A stretch of DNA of 64,000 nucleotides, taken from positions 4,969,120-5,033,119 of the forward strand of contig NC_089314.1 in NCBI RefSeq assembly GCF_036669915.1. Direction: 5' to 3'. The DNA comes from Pocillopora verrucosa (taxonomy: Eukaryota; Cnidaria; Anthozoa; Scleractinia; Pocilloporidae). Below are positions 45,901 through 58,225 of the stretch, in pieces. The position numbers and the translations under genes were made by a program. Under the pieces are notes generated by a model, which saw only the letters and a program-made list of their open reading frames with translations, was not told the DNA's origin and did not search any database. Every line of letters starts with the position of its first letter. The first letter of the stretch is position 1.

Positions 45901-46984
45901 TTTTCTATTGTAGCTGAGGATTCATTTAACCTTCTGGAAATTCTTCACCGTATAATTGAGCAGCAGTCTTTCTTCCTTCATCTAGACTTGAAAACATACA
46001 AAGAATACTTCGTGTACCTGATATCAGTTGAGTTCAAAAGTTATCGAGTATTCATTAGTGAGAACACGAAAAACGCGTGGCAAATTTATTTTTTTGGGTT
46101 ATTCTTCGATTGACGTACAGTTGTGCCTTCACTGACAGTATGCTTGAATCGGTTAAATCTGTTACGACCGTTAAAAATATCATGGTTAAAAATAAAGATC
46201 CGTGTAGAGTTTCATTAGATAAAATTGACAGTTCTTCTCTTTTCCGCAACACACTGAACTTTTCGCGTTTAACATCATGGAGCTGAGGCTACGTGACGAA
46301 AAACGTCAAATTTTTTAACCTAAAGCAACAAAAACTGGGGCTCGGACAATTTTCTTATGAGTTTGGGGCTGTGTGTTGACTTTGATAAGCGAGTGAGCTC
46401 AGAGCTAGGGGGAAAAACGCTATACCGGAAAAGCTCTATTGTCAATGCAATATTCACAACAAAATAAAGATGACGTCACACCAGCTTTCATTTTGTGACA
46501 GCACGAGAGGAAAATTTTATCTCTTAAATGCGTGCCGGGAATTTTTGAGTAAATTTCCTTCCCGCGTATGTTCTGGAAAGGAAAACCGAAAAAACAACAA
46601 CAAAAAATGGTTTATAGATGTTAGTCCATACTGCAGCTCACAGGAGGGCTTTTCAATGAACGGTTTTCTATCCACTAACTTTCAATAATTAGTGATCCAA
46701 CTTTAATGAAGGCTTGCCGCTGTAGTGGATTTCAACTGCGCATGCTCTTAGAACAGGTGTTGAAGGTAGTAACGTCTTCGGTGCAAGCCATATTGTCAAG
46801 CCTACCAACCAAACAGCGAGTAATCTAGCGGCGGCGAAACATATTGTTATAACGTGTTTTTCTTGCCTTCGCGACGCTCGGCCATGCTCCTAGCGGACTC
46901 CGAGGACTTTCCGACGATGTGAAATCGCACTAAAGTTTGTATGCTTTCCTCCACTTCTTTTCCCTATGTTACTCCGGCTTAATT

Positions 46985-49900
46985 ATGGCATTAAGTCAAA
47001 ATACAAAGAAGCTGATTATACGGATTGTGTTATTTCTCGTCTACCTTCTCGTTGGAGCTGCAATTTTTCAAGCGATCGAACTTCGCAACGAGAAGAAAGA
47101 ACGAGCGAATTTTCCGTTCGAGGACATCAAGACAAAGTTTCTCACCAAGCACAACATTACCGAGAGTGAAATGAACGAGTTCCTTAGGAAACTAAAGAAA
47201 GCTATAGAGCTGGGTTTCGATTTGCAGACGGGAGAATTTCCTAAGGAAGGACAGTGGCATTTTATGAATGCATTTGTCTTCGCTGGGAATGTAGTTACTA
47301 CTATAGGTAAGTAAATCTTTAAAAGCTGTTAACTAAAGGCGATTGAAGTAACAATAGAGTAGATTTTGCGCGGAGCGCGGCGTAATTCTTCGCTGGCTTG
47401 AAATCCGCGCAATACGACTTACGCATTATGAGCCCTAGCAACAGCTAACAGCGCGCGTGAAATGATAGCTCTATAAGAGCGACTTAGAGCATTAGCAAGC
47501 CAAAATCGCTATTTATCTTTGCGCCTCTGTTGCAGGTAGCTCTTAGATCGATGATGTGTTATGTTTAGAGCACGATTCGTACTTGTTTTCGACAGAGTTT
47601 CGCATGAATTCAAAGAAGTCGTAGTGATGCTTAGACATTACAGATTCGGTCAATTTTGGCTTCGTCTCATCAGAGGCAGCTGTGTCCAATGATTGTTTAA
47701 TATTTAAATTTTTCAAGGCTTTAAATGTGCCGAGGAAAACGCAGCCAGCAGCACTCGAAGAAATTTATAACATTGAAGAATAATCAGCCAAATAAGAGAG
47801 GAAACTCAATCTTCCACGTCGAGAACGAATATTTGGTCTTATTCATCCCTGAAAATGTAATAACAATATGCTTAAATTGGCTGCCCAAGCATAAACCTCT
47901 TAGAATTTTTACAGCAGGGATTTATTGGCTGCTTTATCTGCTTGTTCCATTTCATCGTGTAGTACGAGGAAATAAACAATCCTTAAAAATGATGCTACGA
48001 TGTAGAACACTCTTTCATAATTATGTGTCTATCAGAACTTTGTTTTTGGTTCTGTCATTTCTCTTCGATTAATTGTGTATGTAGGTAATATTATAAGGTA
48101 TTACGCAAGCCAATTTTATCGGAAGTATTACAAAAGCATTTGTAAAGACGCGAAAGGGTATAGAAATGTCCCTACTATTTAAACCTCAAACATTTACATT
48201 TACTAGACAACGGCTAAAGCCGCTCATGATTTATGCTTCTAAATTAACAATCCTCATGTCATTTTAAGGAACGAAGATGATCACTTTATCGAGCTAACAC
48301 AGTCTGTTTTCGATATCTTTGTTTTCATTCAACCCGCCTCGCAGATTCTAGCCGCAAAACGCACTGCGGTCATTTGCCGCAACAAAGCACTCAAATGCTT
48401 TAGATAAACAACATATGTGGAGGTTAAGTATTGCTTAGCTCGAATGCTAATGTGTTGTAATCAACTAGAGCAATTTTTAGGCGTCTAGTTTTAAGATCCT
48501 GGGCCTGGATATTAAGTGAAACTGGCAGTAGAACTGGCGGGAAAAACAAATTTCCAAACTTCAACCGTGGTTTTTGAGTGAACTCTCGATAATTATAATC
48601 ACAACTTTGACGCGTTGATAGCCCGAACAAATTAATAACAACTTCGTTGGATTTAAAATGGATCTGTATTTAACTTATATGTCGCTCTCACACAAATATT
48701 TGTTGGGGCTTAACGTAGTTTAGGCACTGACAGTTGCCCAGGCGCACGAAAAAGGAACACGAGACGTTGGGATGTTAGTGAGAGCACTAAATTTTGCGAG
48801 GTTTTTTTTGGCGCAAAACACGAAGAGAAGGTAGCAAATCATACAAGTGACTTTATATTTATCTCTGCTACTATGATCCTTGGTGTTATTATAATCATTA
48901 GTATAGCTATTATTACACTTAAGGTTTATATGTTTTTGAAAATAAACTTGCATGGTTGAGTTGTGCATCTTTTTCCGGCTAAGGGTTTGTACTGTATTTT
49001 TTCTCTTCATCAGGTTACGGTCATCTAGTTCCAACTTCGTCTTTGGGTCGTTGGTTTTGTATCTTCTACGCATTAGTTGGAATTCCCTTAACAGGTCTGA
49101 CTCTTCGTTCCGTGGGTAACCGGATTTCTGAGGAAATTTCTTCGATTATAAAAGGTTTCGAAAGAAAGGTTTACAACAGAGAATCAGATAAACTGGAAAT
49201 CAAGACTGCCATTATAGCTTTTATTTTGCTACTGGTGATAATAATAATCCCAGCTTTTGGATTTCACGAATTAGAAGGATGGTCCTATGAGAATTCGGTT
49301 TATTTTTGTTTCGTTACCTTATCGACCATTGGATTTGGTGATTTTGTAACAGGGAATCGTACCGGTTTAAAAGATGACGAGGCAACCAACGTTGTTTTGG
49401 AGTTTCTGAATCTCATCTATATGGTTGTAGGACTGGCAGTTATGTCTGGTGTCATTGTTTCAATAAGTGGAGTTATCGAAGAAAAAACTAAACTTATAGC
49501 TATGCCAGATCCTTTTGAAACATTAAGAGTTGGAAATTTGAATTCAAAAGCTTTAAGGAAACTTGGAATGGGACCAGCAGGCCCCGGTGACGGTGTCAGG
49601 CCTAAAATAGACAGAATCCCTCCGAAAATAAACTCACAGTCAGTAATGCGAGCAGGGATACCTGAGAGTGGTGGATCAGTTCTAGATCGCAGTCGATCTG
49701 CCGACAATATGGACTTTCAAGGCCCGACGCCAATTCTACATTTAACTAAAAATACTGAACAAACTGGGGAAATTTCAAAAAACGAAGGATCTCTCGAAAA
49801 CTGCACTAGACCTAAATTGTTATTTAATAATAAAGTTGTTCCAGTCGAATCTGCGGGAGCGTTGACTGAGCAAGGTCCGAGAAAGGATTCTACATTGTCA

Positions 49901-52900
49901 TTCGAAAACAGAAGCGACAGTCACGACGAAATTGAGAGGGAAGTCGCTCCTGATGAAGGAAATTCGAGAAGAAATACTTTAACAGAAAAAAGAGGAAGCA
50001 GAAATGAACTAGTAAGTATTCTAGTTTGTGAATAATTTTATCGCTTCAAAGACAAAAATCAAATCAGAATTCAAAATTTATAAAAATTGACTACTAGATA
50101 CCTTGTTTAACTTAGTTCTGTTCTGCCCTGTTTCTTTTTTTTTCTTTTCTGTTTTTATTTTGGTTTTCATTGAGGTTGAGATGACCGAAAGAACGAGAGA
50201 TGCGAACCATTTATAAACCCACGGTTTTAGTTTGATCGATGGGTTTTAATGACTTTCTGTAGCTTCCACGGTTTTCCTTTGTTCATGCTGACTGATGTTT
50301 AAGTAAATGTGAAGCATAGAACTAGATTCGACTGTAAACCAGGGTTACAGTTAAATTGCTTTTAAATCTTAATTTTGAGACTTATTCCTTTTTTTTTCCC
50401 TAAGAATCCATCAAAAATAAAAACCCGGAAGATTTGTCGCAGTCGCAATGAAACGAACTTCAATTCCTGTTTGACTTTAAAAGGATGTGAGATATACGAG
50501 TTAAAAAAAAACAAAGACGCCTTAGAATAATATATAGCGATGCCACTTTTTCAATAGAAGCACCTGTAATTTAGCTTGTTTTTATGTTCGCAGTGCGCCG
50601 AAATTAAAATAAGATCGATCTACATTAATATTCAATGCAGCGCCTTACAGTTTGACACAAGAATATGTTTCTTTTGTTGAGGTTTCAAAAGAATTTTCCC
50701 GCCTTTGCAGCACCTAAGTTTGTTTCTCATACAAAAATATCAAAAGTCATTTACAAATGGTAATTTTTTGCGAATTTAAAGCTACTGTTGTGAGATCATC
50801 TTTCTATGGCGAACATTTGTCGAACAGCCGTAAACAGAACTATAGTTGCTTTGGATTAAAAAAAAAAAAAAAAAAAGCACAAGCTGGATTTGTGTTCATT
50901 ATTTTATTCTGTTTATGCCCTCCAAAAATTTCATTTGCGAAAGTTGGCACTATGATAACTCACAGCGAGAGAGAAATACGATTCTTTTTTTAGACTAAAA
51001 CACGTTGCTAAAAACACGTTGCTTAGACCCGAAATGCGGTCTAAAGTATTCCTTACCTACGCTTGGTTGTTTCAGTTGCCGTGACGTGTTCTTTTGACAG
51101 CTGTAGTCGTTTAAAAGAACTGTCTTGTCAATTTCTAATGATATTTGCCGTCTATACGCCCCTGCCTTGAACTAATATTTTACTCTTTCTTTTGAAATAT
51201 AGGTATAAATTTGTAAAACTCTCGACTAAATTTTTCATCGCTTTAAATGGACGATACCATACCTTAAGACGATGGCAGAATTTAGATAGTTTGACTCGGC
51301 TGCCTGAAAACTCAATCGTGGTAATATTACCGAGTGAGGTTAAGTATTGGTCAGCATGCGTGATGTACCAGATTCTCGTTTTGAAATGATTTTAAAGCTT
51401 TATTTTCCTGTGATTTTTTAGGGTAAGCTTGGTGATTATTTGCGTCAGAAGAAGGAATTGGGGTGTGTTGTAAATAAACGTGTTAGCACATCATTACGCT
51501 GTATAACTCAGCGGTTTTTTTGGCAATTTGACGCGCTAAATTTCGTCGAGAGTTAGTAATTTATGAAATTCTTAATACTGCTGAACAAACCCAAAATGCG
51601 CTGATGACTTTCAAGTTTGGCACCTTAATTGTCTTTGGAAAGCAAACACACAGTCGTAAAACTGAAGGTGTTAAACTTGAGTGAAATTTTAAAGCTCTGC
51701 CTACGAATAAAATTCATACCGCTTTTTCAGTTCACACCAAGTTTTCGTGGCATCTTCGTAAGAATTTTTGGATTTGTTATTTTTTCGCAACATTTTTTCT
51801 TGGCATATTTATATCACTTGTAATTTCACAAGGAAAAATACATTATTAAAATTTTAAATTTAAACCAGTTTTAAAATTTTTGGACAATGTTCACAAAAGT
51901 TTTCCTTTATCGCAAATTAGCATTAGTATCATTCTATTGGCTTGTCTCCATGCGAAGTTCCTGCTGGTTTCTGAAATCTGCCAACCATTGAAAAAAACAA
52001 TTGTATTGCCAACTATTGTCCTGCAAATGACAAAACATTAAAAAAATAAGAATTGGTGAACAGTTCCAGCAGAGATTCTCAAAAGAAGGATATGGAAAAA
52101 AAGGGGGAGACGACACGGTTGTTATTGGCGTTCAAATATCTCAATAACGATTTTTTTAGTTCTATGGAAGCTGCAAGGGCCATTTCCAAGGAATCTTTCT
52201 CTTTAATGCGACTTAGGAAAGAAAAGTTCACCTTGCGATATACAGCACATTCTCAGTGCCATTTCAAAAGCTAGAAAGGAAATCGAACTATGAAATTAGT
52301 TTTTCTGACCCAAACCGCCATTTTTAGACGCATTTTGCAACAAAGAATGACATATTCAAACAATAACCACATTCGGTTTGCCTGCCTAACACAAGTAATC
52401 AACAGTTAAGATCTCCCGCCTCGAATTTGACTGCTGGGTGCAAATTAATATAAAAGTCCTGAAATGTGTCAGATACATCTTATTTTGAGGTCGGACTTGT
52501 TAGGATGTTTATATGTTCGGTCGGATAAGTTCCAGTCAAAACATTTTTCTTCTGCAGTGCGATCTAATTCGTTTAAAGAAAAAAAATGAAGACGAAAACT
52601 GCCTTCTTTTCATTTTCCCGCAAGTTTGCCAGCCTCGACCACTTTTCCAACCAAAGTTTTCCTATTTTGTTTACTGCAGTGAATTGAACGTGGATCTAAA
52701 TTTCCGTTTCGAATGTCCCACGCCTGTGAAAATAGAAATAAATTCTGGTATCGATTCCTTTCAATATTAAACTGCGTCTTTTATTTCACATAGGTTGTGC
52801 GAGCCTAAAGAAAAAATAAGACGAGAACTGCCTCTTGATATTTTGAGGTCGGACTTGTTATGATGTTTAGATGTTCGGTCGAATAAGTTCCAGTCAAAAC

Positions 52901-53470
52901 ACTTTTCTTCTGCGGTGCGATCTAATTCGTTTAAAGAAAAAAAATGAAGACGAAAACTGCCTTCTTTTTATTTTCTCGCAAGTTTGTCAGCCTCGACTAC
53001 TCTGCCAACCAAAGTTTTCTTATTTTGCGCACTGCAGTGAATTGAACGTGGCTTTACAGTTCCTTTTCGAATGTCTCATGCCTGTGGAAACAGAAAAAAT
53101 TCTGATTTCGATTCCTTCCAATATTAAACGGCGTTTTTATTTCACATAGGTTGTGCAAGTGCAAATGACACCCAATCCAAGTCCACGATCGTCCCCAGCC
53201 CCCTCACCAGTCCCGGTGGAGCAAGAGGAACATTCTCATGTCCGAGAGGAGCCTACTTTAGAGATAAATGAAAAAAATTTTTCATCTACTCCTAAAGGCA
53301 AGCCTATTAACGGCAACCACTTGATAAACAATGATCTTCCTCCTGTAGAAGTCTTGGAAAAAAACGCGTCGATGTTGAATGGATTTGCTAACCATGCAGC
53401 AGAAAGGACTATTACTTGTTCAGAAAACGAAAAGCTTGAAATGAAGCAGCCTGCGCCTATAAATAGGTAG
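46985..53470 (+). CDS. KCNK: Two-pore-domain potassium channel (K2P), 3 exons, complete
   Basis: 546 residues. Exons: 46985-47306, 49014-50011 and 53150-53470 (TAG); phases agree. Start is the ATG giving MALSQNTKKL, directly before TM1 (residues 11-30). Extracellular cap with one N-glycosylation site (Asn57-Ile-Thr) and no cap cysteine. Pore loop 1 is TIGYG (106-110, split by intron 1). TM2 is about 120-138, TM3 about 171-190, pore loop 2 TIGFGD (212-217) and TM4 about 238-262. The remaining 280 residues are a hydrophilic cytosolic tail with Ser/Pro-rich segments. Such channels pass background potassium current at the plasma membrane as dimers. The pore 2 context (VYFCFVTLSTIGFGDFVTG) suggests a TASK-2/TALK-like group, but the subfamily is uncertain. 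Retention of intron 2 would add seven residues and stop at 50035. Confidence 0.93.
52482..53157 (+). repeat. Tandem duplication including the acceptor of K2P exon 3
   Basis: Two copies, about 52482-52801 and 52840-53157, nearly identical throughout, offset 356-358 bases. Each starts 'ttttgaggtcggacttgtta' and ends with 'ttcacatag|GTTGTGC'. The second copy ends in the real acceptor (ag before 53150). The first contains the same acceptor before 52794, where the exon would read Val-Val-Arg-Ala and stop. Confidence 0.9.
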
Positions 53471-54427
53471 CAAGGAAGGAAATGTGCAAGGATAAAACAA
53501 GCAAATCATCTGCAGATAAAGTCGGCGATATGATCACATGGGTGTCTAACACCCAGAACAGATCAGGCAATCGGAATCAGAGGAGCAAATCACGTGCCGG
53601 ACACATGAGTGCAACTCAACCCAGTCCCTCCTGCCAGAAGGGCGCAGCCATTCAACCTCAACAGTTTGCTTCCGAGCGTCGACCCTGCAAATATAAACTG
53701 CAGCAGTCAAACTGGCGTTTTACTATCGCAGAGCAGATATAAGTCATCATCACCGCGCAGCATGAAGAAATATGCAGCCCTCTGAAGAGCCCCCTCAGGA
53801 AAATTCCCTAGAAAATGAACAAAAAGTAAATGATAGAGAGCATAGGTGTTGATAGACCAGAGTTTTAAACAAGAAAAATTTGTCCGAGGACTCGTTTTAG
53901 AGCTTTCTCAAGTTTTAAGCTAAGACTTACAACAAGGAAGAAATCTCCCAGAAGACAATTTTGCAGATATTTTTCTTTTCCATCCCTTCACATTCTGAGA
54001 AGGAAATGCAATCATTTTGTTCGGTTGACCCATTTTTAAACTAGATTGTACTGCATTGATAATGCTCACGATGCATCGAACAGTCAAGTCGGTGTTTTGA
54101 GGCACGAGGAACAGCATTAATCAAAGCTGACTTTCTCTTGCTCTATGCAGCAGTCTAAAAATTGGGTGACTCGAAACGAGCATAAGTCGCCGCCGATCAA
54201 AGACAGATCCTGACACAGTTTCACGCACGAACATTAAGAAAATTTTTGCGTCACGTTTTCTTTGAACAGTATTTCTTTCGTCACGTGAGGGAAAACTTCA
54301 AATATCACCTTACCTTGCCCTTCTGAAAAATTTACGCGTCGTGCGTTAATTTTGGGCTCAATCATAACCATTACAATTTCCTCAAATGTGATTGTTGCAT
54401 TAACTGCTTCCATTTTCACTAATCATT

Positions 54428-54500
54428 ATGTACAGTTGTAATCGGACAGTGTAATCAGACGGTTGGCTGTAAACGGACACCTGTAATCGGACAGTTGAAG
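54428..54500 (+). repeat. Repeated GTAATCGGACAGT motif
   Basis: 'gtaatcggacagt' occurs twice in about 70 bases, with degenerate 'gtaatcagacggt' and 'gtaaacggacacc' between. Possibly the decayed end of an element. Confidence 0.5.
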
Positions 54501-54699
54501 CAGCCAAACATACTGAGTCCATTCAACTAAATCCACCAATCACAGAATTGATCACAATAACCATAGCAACAACCACTGATCCTTAAAAAAAAAAAAAACA
54601 GGAATTTTCAAAAGGGAGAAATTTTTACTTTAGACATTGTGTCTACCGGAGAATGTCGTCCTAAATGTATTTATTTATTTCGGAAATTGTAACAGTTAT

Positions 54700-54723
54700 G
54701 ATTAATTGGTAACAGGACTTTGT

Positions 54724-54754
<31 letters not shown>

Positions 54755-54855
54755 GGTTAACAAATCAGGCTTCCGCTTCGCGGTCGTCCCATTTTGTTAA
54801 TCACTGGTATGATTACAGACCGAATTGGACTCTACTTGTTCCTATTACCATCATT
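54700..54855. mobile_element. Foldback MITE-like element
   Basis: A 24-base arm at 54727-54750 (starts GTCCAATTCGGTCTG) recurs as a perfect inverted copy at 54807-54830. Outer flanks 'ggtaacagga' and 'tcctattacc' extend the pairing imperfectly. The loop is CG-rich (cttccgcttcgcggtcg). No coding capacity. Confidence 0.65.
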
Positions 54856-55478
54856 AATCAAACTCCACGTGAAAACCCTTTGCCACCTTCACCAAAGGCT
54901 CGGATCGGTTGACTGAATGTCATGCTCTTAATGTGCGCTTTCTGAAAGAAGGCCGAGAGCATTGTATTCTAAGATCAAGAAACGCTCTTTTCTACTCGAT
55001 AATTAGCAAATCCTGCAGTCTTTAGCACAGATTTCGATTTTGTCAATCAATGAAATACCCAGTAAGGTTTTTTAAGGTTATTTTTATCGGTTATTTATTA
55101 TTACCAAAAAACATGCACCTCAGCGTTTTACGAAATGACTTGCGACACCCAAAAAACAATTTGTAATAGATTTTGTTGCAATTAGAATGTTAATATTATT
55201 TGTAAATATATAGTAACCAAATCGAAAGAGTTCTGAAGAATATTAATTAAATATGAAATTACTAAAAAAAAGAATAGTCTTATTTATGAAAATACGGAAA
55301 AACAAATCTCAATTACTTGATTATGACCTGAAAGTAATTGATTATTCAGCTGTAAGTAAAAAAGGGAGATACTTTCGTAAATAAAATCCAACCAATCGTA
55401 TGTTGCCTTCTTTTTCGCGCGGGGCATGCGCATACTGCACGCTGAACCAAGATAGAGAAGGAAGGAACTCTGTATAGT

Positions 55479-55548
55479 AATCTCGTACCCAGATCCTACC
55501 GTGTTACTGTAACTGGCTTGACCATGGAATGAGTGGGTACGAGACTAG
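55479..55548. repeat. Short inverted repeat
   Basis: TCTCGTACCC at 55481-55490 and GGGTACGAGA at 55535-55544 are perfect inverted copies about 44 bases apart, resembling MITE ends. Confidence 0.45.
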
Positions 55549-58225
55549 CTGTCTAGGTACATGCCGTCCTAAGGAAGAGCCGTTTTGGCTCAAAATTGGG
55601 TACAGATTTTGATCACTGGTTTTCAACGGAACCGCAAGAACGTAGAAACGTTACGTTTTTGTCTTTTCAACTCCAAATGATTCATGTAGGAGGAGAAATA
55701 ACCAAAATATGTCATTCGAGCTAAATTTTCGGGTGAATTTGACTTATCCTTAATTATTTCAGTTCTCGTTCCTATTTTGAAGTTGGCCATAAATGTTGGA
55801 TTAGAGGAGGATGTCATCAAAAAATGTTTGGTCGCAGAAGAAAATGCAACAGATCATCAAAAAGCGTGGCTTGCTAGTTTCTGGATATGGATCTACTTAA
55901 GACTTGCCTCTTAGTTTAAACAAAATCAAGTTGATTCTAAGGCTGGTACCTGGAGCTGGATGGCGACCTTTTCTGTAAAATAAATTTTAACCAATAGGGC
56001 TATACATCAACACAAAAATATTGAGCCACTCCTTCTAAAAACAGCTTTGCTGACTAAAATCGAGAGAATATAAACTGCGCTAAAATCCGTCATGAGTAAA
56101 ACCCGGCTACATGTATACACCAAGCAAACTGATTCTCCTCTCTCCCCAGTTCGAGGATGTAAATTGGTCCGCTAGCACCTTCGATGAGAGGGTAGGGATG
56201 CTAGTTGTTGCGAAATCACCGACATGGAATCAAGTATCCTGCGATGTAAAATATTTCAATAAGTTTTAATCTGGTTGTAGCTTTCTTCGCGACCACCTCT
56301 ATAATAGGTGAAGAGAGTACAAGGTACTTCATCCCCTCTTGAATAAGGATGAATAAGCACCCGAATAAGCACCTGTTCAGCTTCGCGACGATAGCGGCAA
56401 TCGCAGGCAACAATGATAAACAACTTCCCAAAAGCTTTGAATCCCTCAAGTTGAAAGCTGCGCTTCAGTCAGCTGAAAAGAGGCTGTTGTGGATTGGTAA
56501 CGCAGCATTTTGCGTTATAAATCGAGGGGGTGTGCCTCTTCGCGAGTCGGGGGGCTGTGAGCGAAGGGCAAAAAAGGGGATAGGAGTAGGTGCTCATTCC
56601 AAGGGATACGCTTTTTCTCAAATTTGACTTCAAATGTGCGTTTGCTGCTTTGAAATGAGGCTTAGACCGTCTACAAGATGCTCCAAATTCTTAAAAGGGA
56701 TTCTCTGAAAGTTACTTGAAAGGTGTGCTAAACGGTATAAAAGTTGCCCAGCAATTTTCTGTAATGGCTTGCTAAAATTATTTAAACTTCCCGTTGTTCT
56801 TAAGTATTACCCAGCCAAACAACAAATTCTATGACTGATTAATTTTTATACGAAAAGTGTTGATCATCTTCTCTATACCCCTGGTACGTACCTATCATAC
56901 CATTTAACCGGAAATCTGCTTAGTTTTCTTTCGTCCTCTCGTCCTCTCGTCTTCTCGTAAAACTTGGTCACCTGATCAACGAGACTTCCGCTGATTAACA
57001 TGCAAATTTATGGATATGGATGCGACCTTTTCAAAACTTCAACTCCACAGCAGACAATTAAGCAAAACTTGAAACGAAAAGTAGTCTGAAAGGAGCTTTT
57101 AGTCGTTGGTTTTCTGTTACACGATATAGGTGAGTTATCTTTTTCTCTCTTCGTTAAACAGGCACGGAAAACGTTTCGCCACATCGACGATTCTTTTGGT
57201 ATGGAGGAAATGTTTTGTGGCTGTCTTTAATTTCTAGGAATAATTTCTGTGTGGAGGCCATTTCATCTATTACATTAATGTGGGCTGCTAATATTACTTA
57301 TATCTCCGTAAAAATTGATCAAATTGGGAAGTTTTTATGGACAAGTTGGAGCTTTAGTGCTTTTCGTGACTAAAATAATCGATCAAATGTTCTTACCATT
57401 CGTTTATTCTAGCCAATTTTGCTTACTCTGATATTTATGTTTTATATTTATACCAGACTTGTGAAATAGAGAGGTCGTGAACAGATGTATAGTGTCTTTC
57501 CTTAACCGGCTTAGACGAAAAACCGGCAGAAAATCTATTTGTAATCTTGTGTCTTCAAAGATCGAGAGGGATTCTGCGTGAATCAAACGACTTGCTCGGA
57601 TGAACACAGTGTATTTGGCGTATGCTGTGCTTTTCTTCTGTATGAGAGGAAGCCGCCAGAATTTCAAAATTGAACATCGCATCAAGAGTTTTTTCCTTGC
57701 TTGATTTGGCTCAGTATTCTACTGTGTACTACTGTGATACGCGAGAATTAAGTGTGCTGTTGATTTTATCTTCTGCTTAGAAGACATCTGTTGGAGGAAA
57801 CAGCGACTGTTCAAGTGAACCTAAACGAGTTCGACAAAGAAAAATCTGGACTGAATTCAAGTAACCAGGATTTTTGACTGCCCATTACATTTGGTGTGAT
57901 TAAACTGGAGACAAGAGGCTGGTATAATCCACAACGACAACGCTTGATCTAATCTGGGCTATTTACACACCGCCATTTTGTTAGCCGCGAAATGTAAATA
58001 CGCTAACTTGTTATGTACGAGTTGTGCAGACGGATAGTGAATTATAGTCTTTCATTTCCTCGTTGGAATGCAAGAATTTTCGTGCATTGAATTCAAAGCT
58101 CCTATAATCACGTATGGCTTCGTTCTGCGAGGAAGCAATTCTTAAGCTGACTGTTTTTCCAAGAAGAGATTTAATACCAACCGGTTGAACAACATTTTTC
58201 ATTTCGTCGACATATTTGAAGCAAG

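Larger units (their letters stand above)
37760..46984. other. Long intergenic stretch, repeats only
   Basis: About 9 kb with no gene I can support. It holds the repeats listed separately (39399, 40631, 40728, 42236, 42570, 42801) and a polypyrimidine run near 40160. 'ccaagatggcgt' near 40048 and 'cgcatgcgca' near 40225 resemble YY1 and NRF1 sites, so an unseen transcript could start there. The 200-300 bases before 46985 are CG-richer and should include the K2P promoter. Confidence 0.45.
53471..58225. other. K2P 3' UTR, intergenic, and RAPGEF 5' region
   Basis: No coding sequence supported. Includes the foldback element at 54700, a repeated motif at 54428 and a small inverted repeat at 55479. 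Noncoding first exons and the promoter of the RAPGEF gene probably lie in 55.4-58.2 kb. 'gcatgcgcat' near 55427 resembles an NRF1 site, and ATGCAAAT at 57000 is an octamer motif. Confidence 0.4.

Noticed and set aside
46937..46984. Upstream TTG start of the K2P frame
   Set aside because: Not an ATG; the ATG at 46985 lies directly before TM1 as in the family.
47725..48072. 115-codon plus-strand frame in K2P intron 1
   Set aside because: Hydrophobic low-complexity translation with no family resemblance; inside an intron and probably chance.
53482..53742. Plus-strand frame just after the K2P stop
   Set aside because: Separate frame beyond a clear stop, no domain; treated as 3' UTR.
56349..56627. 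92-codon plus-strand frame
   Set aside because: Overlaps low-complexity sequence, no homology pattern, no splice context.
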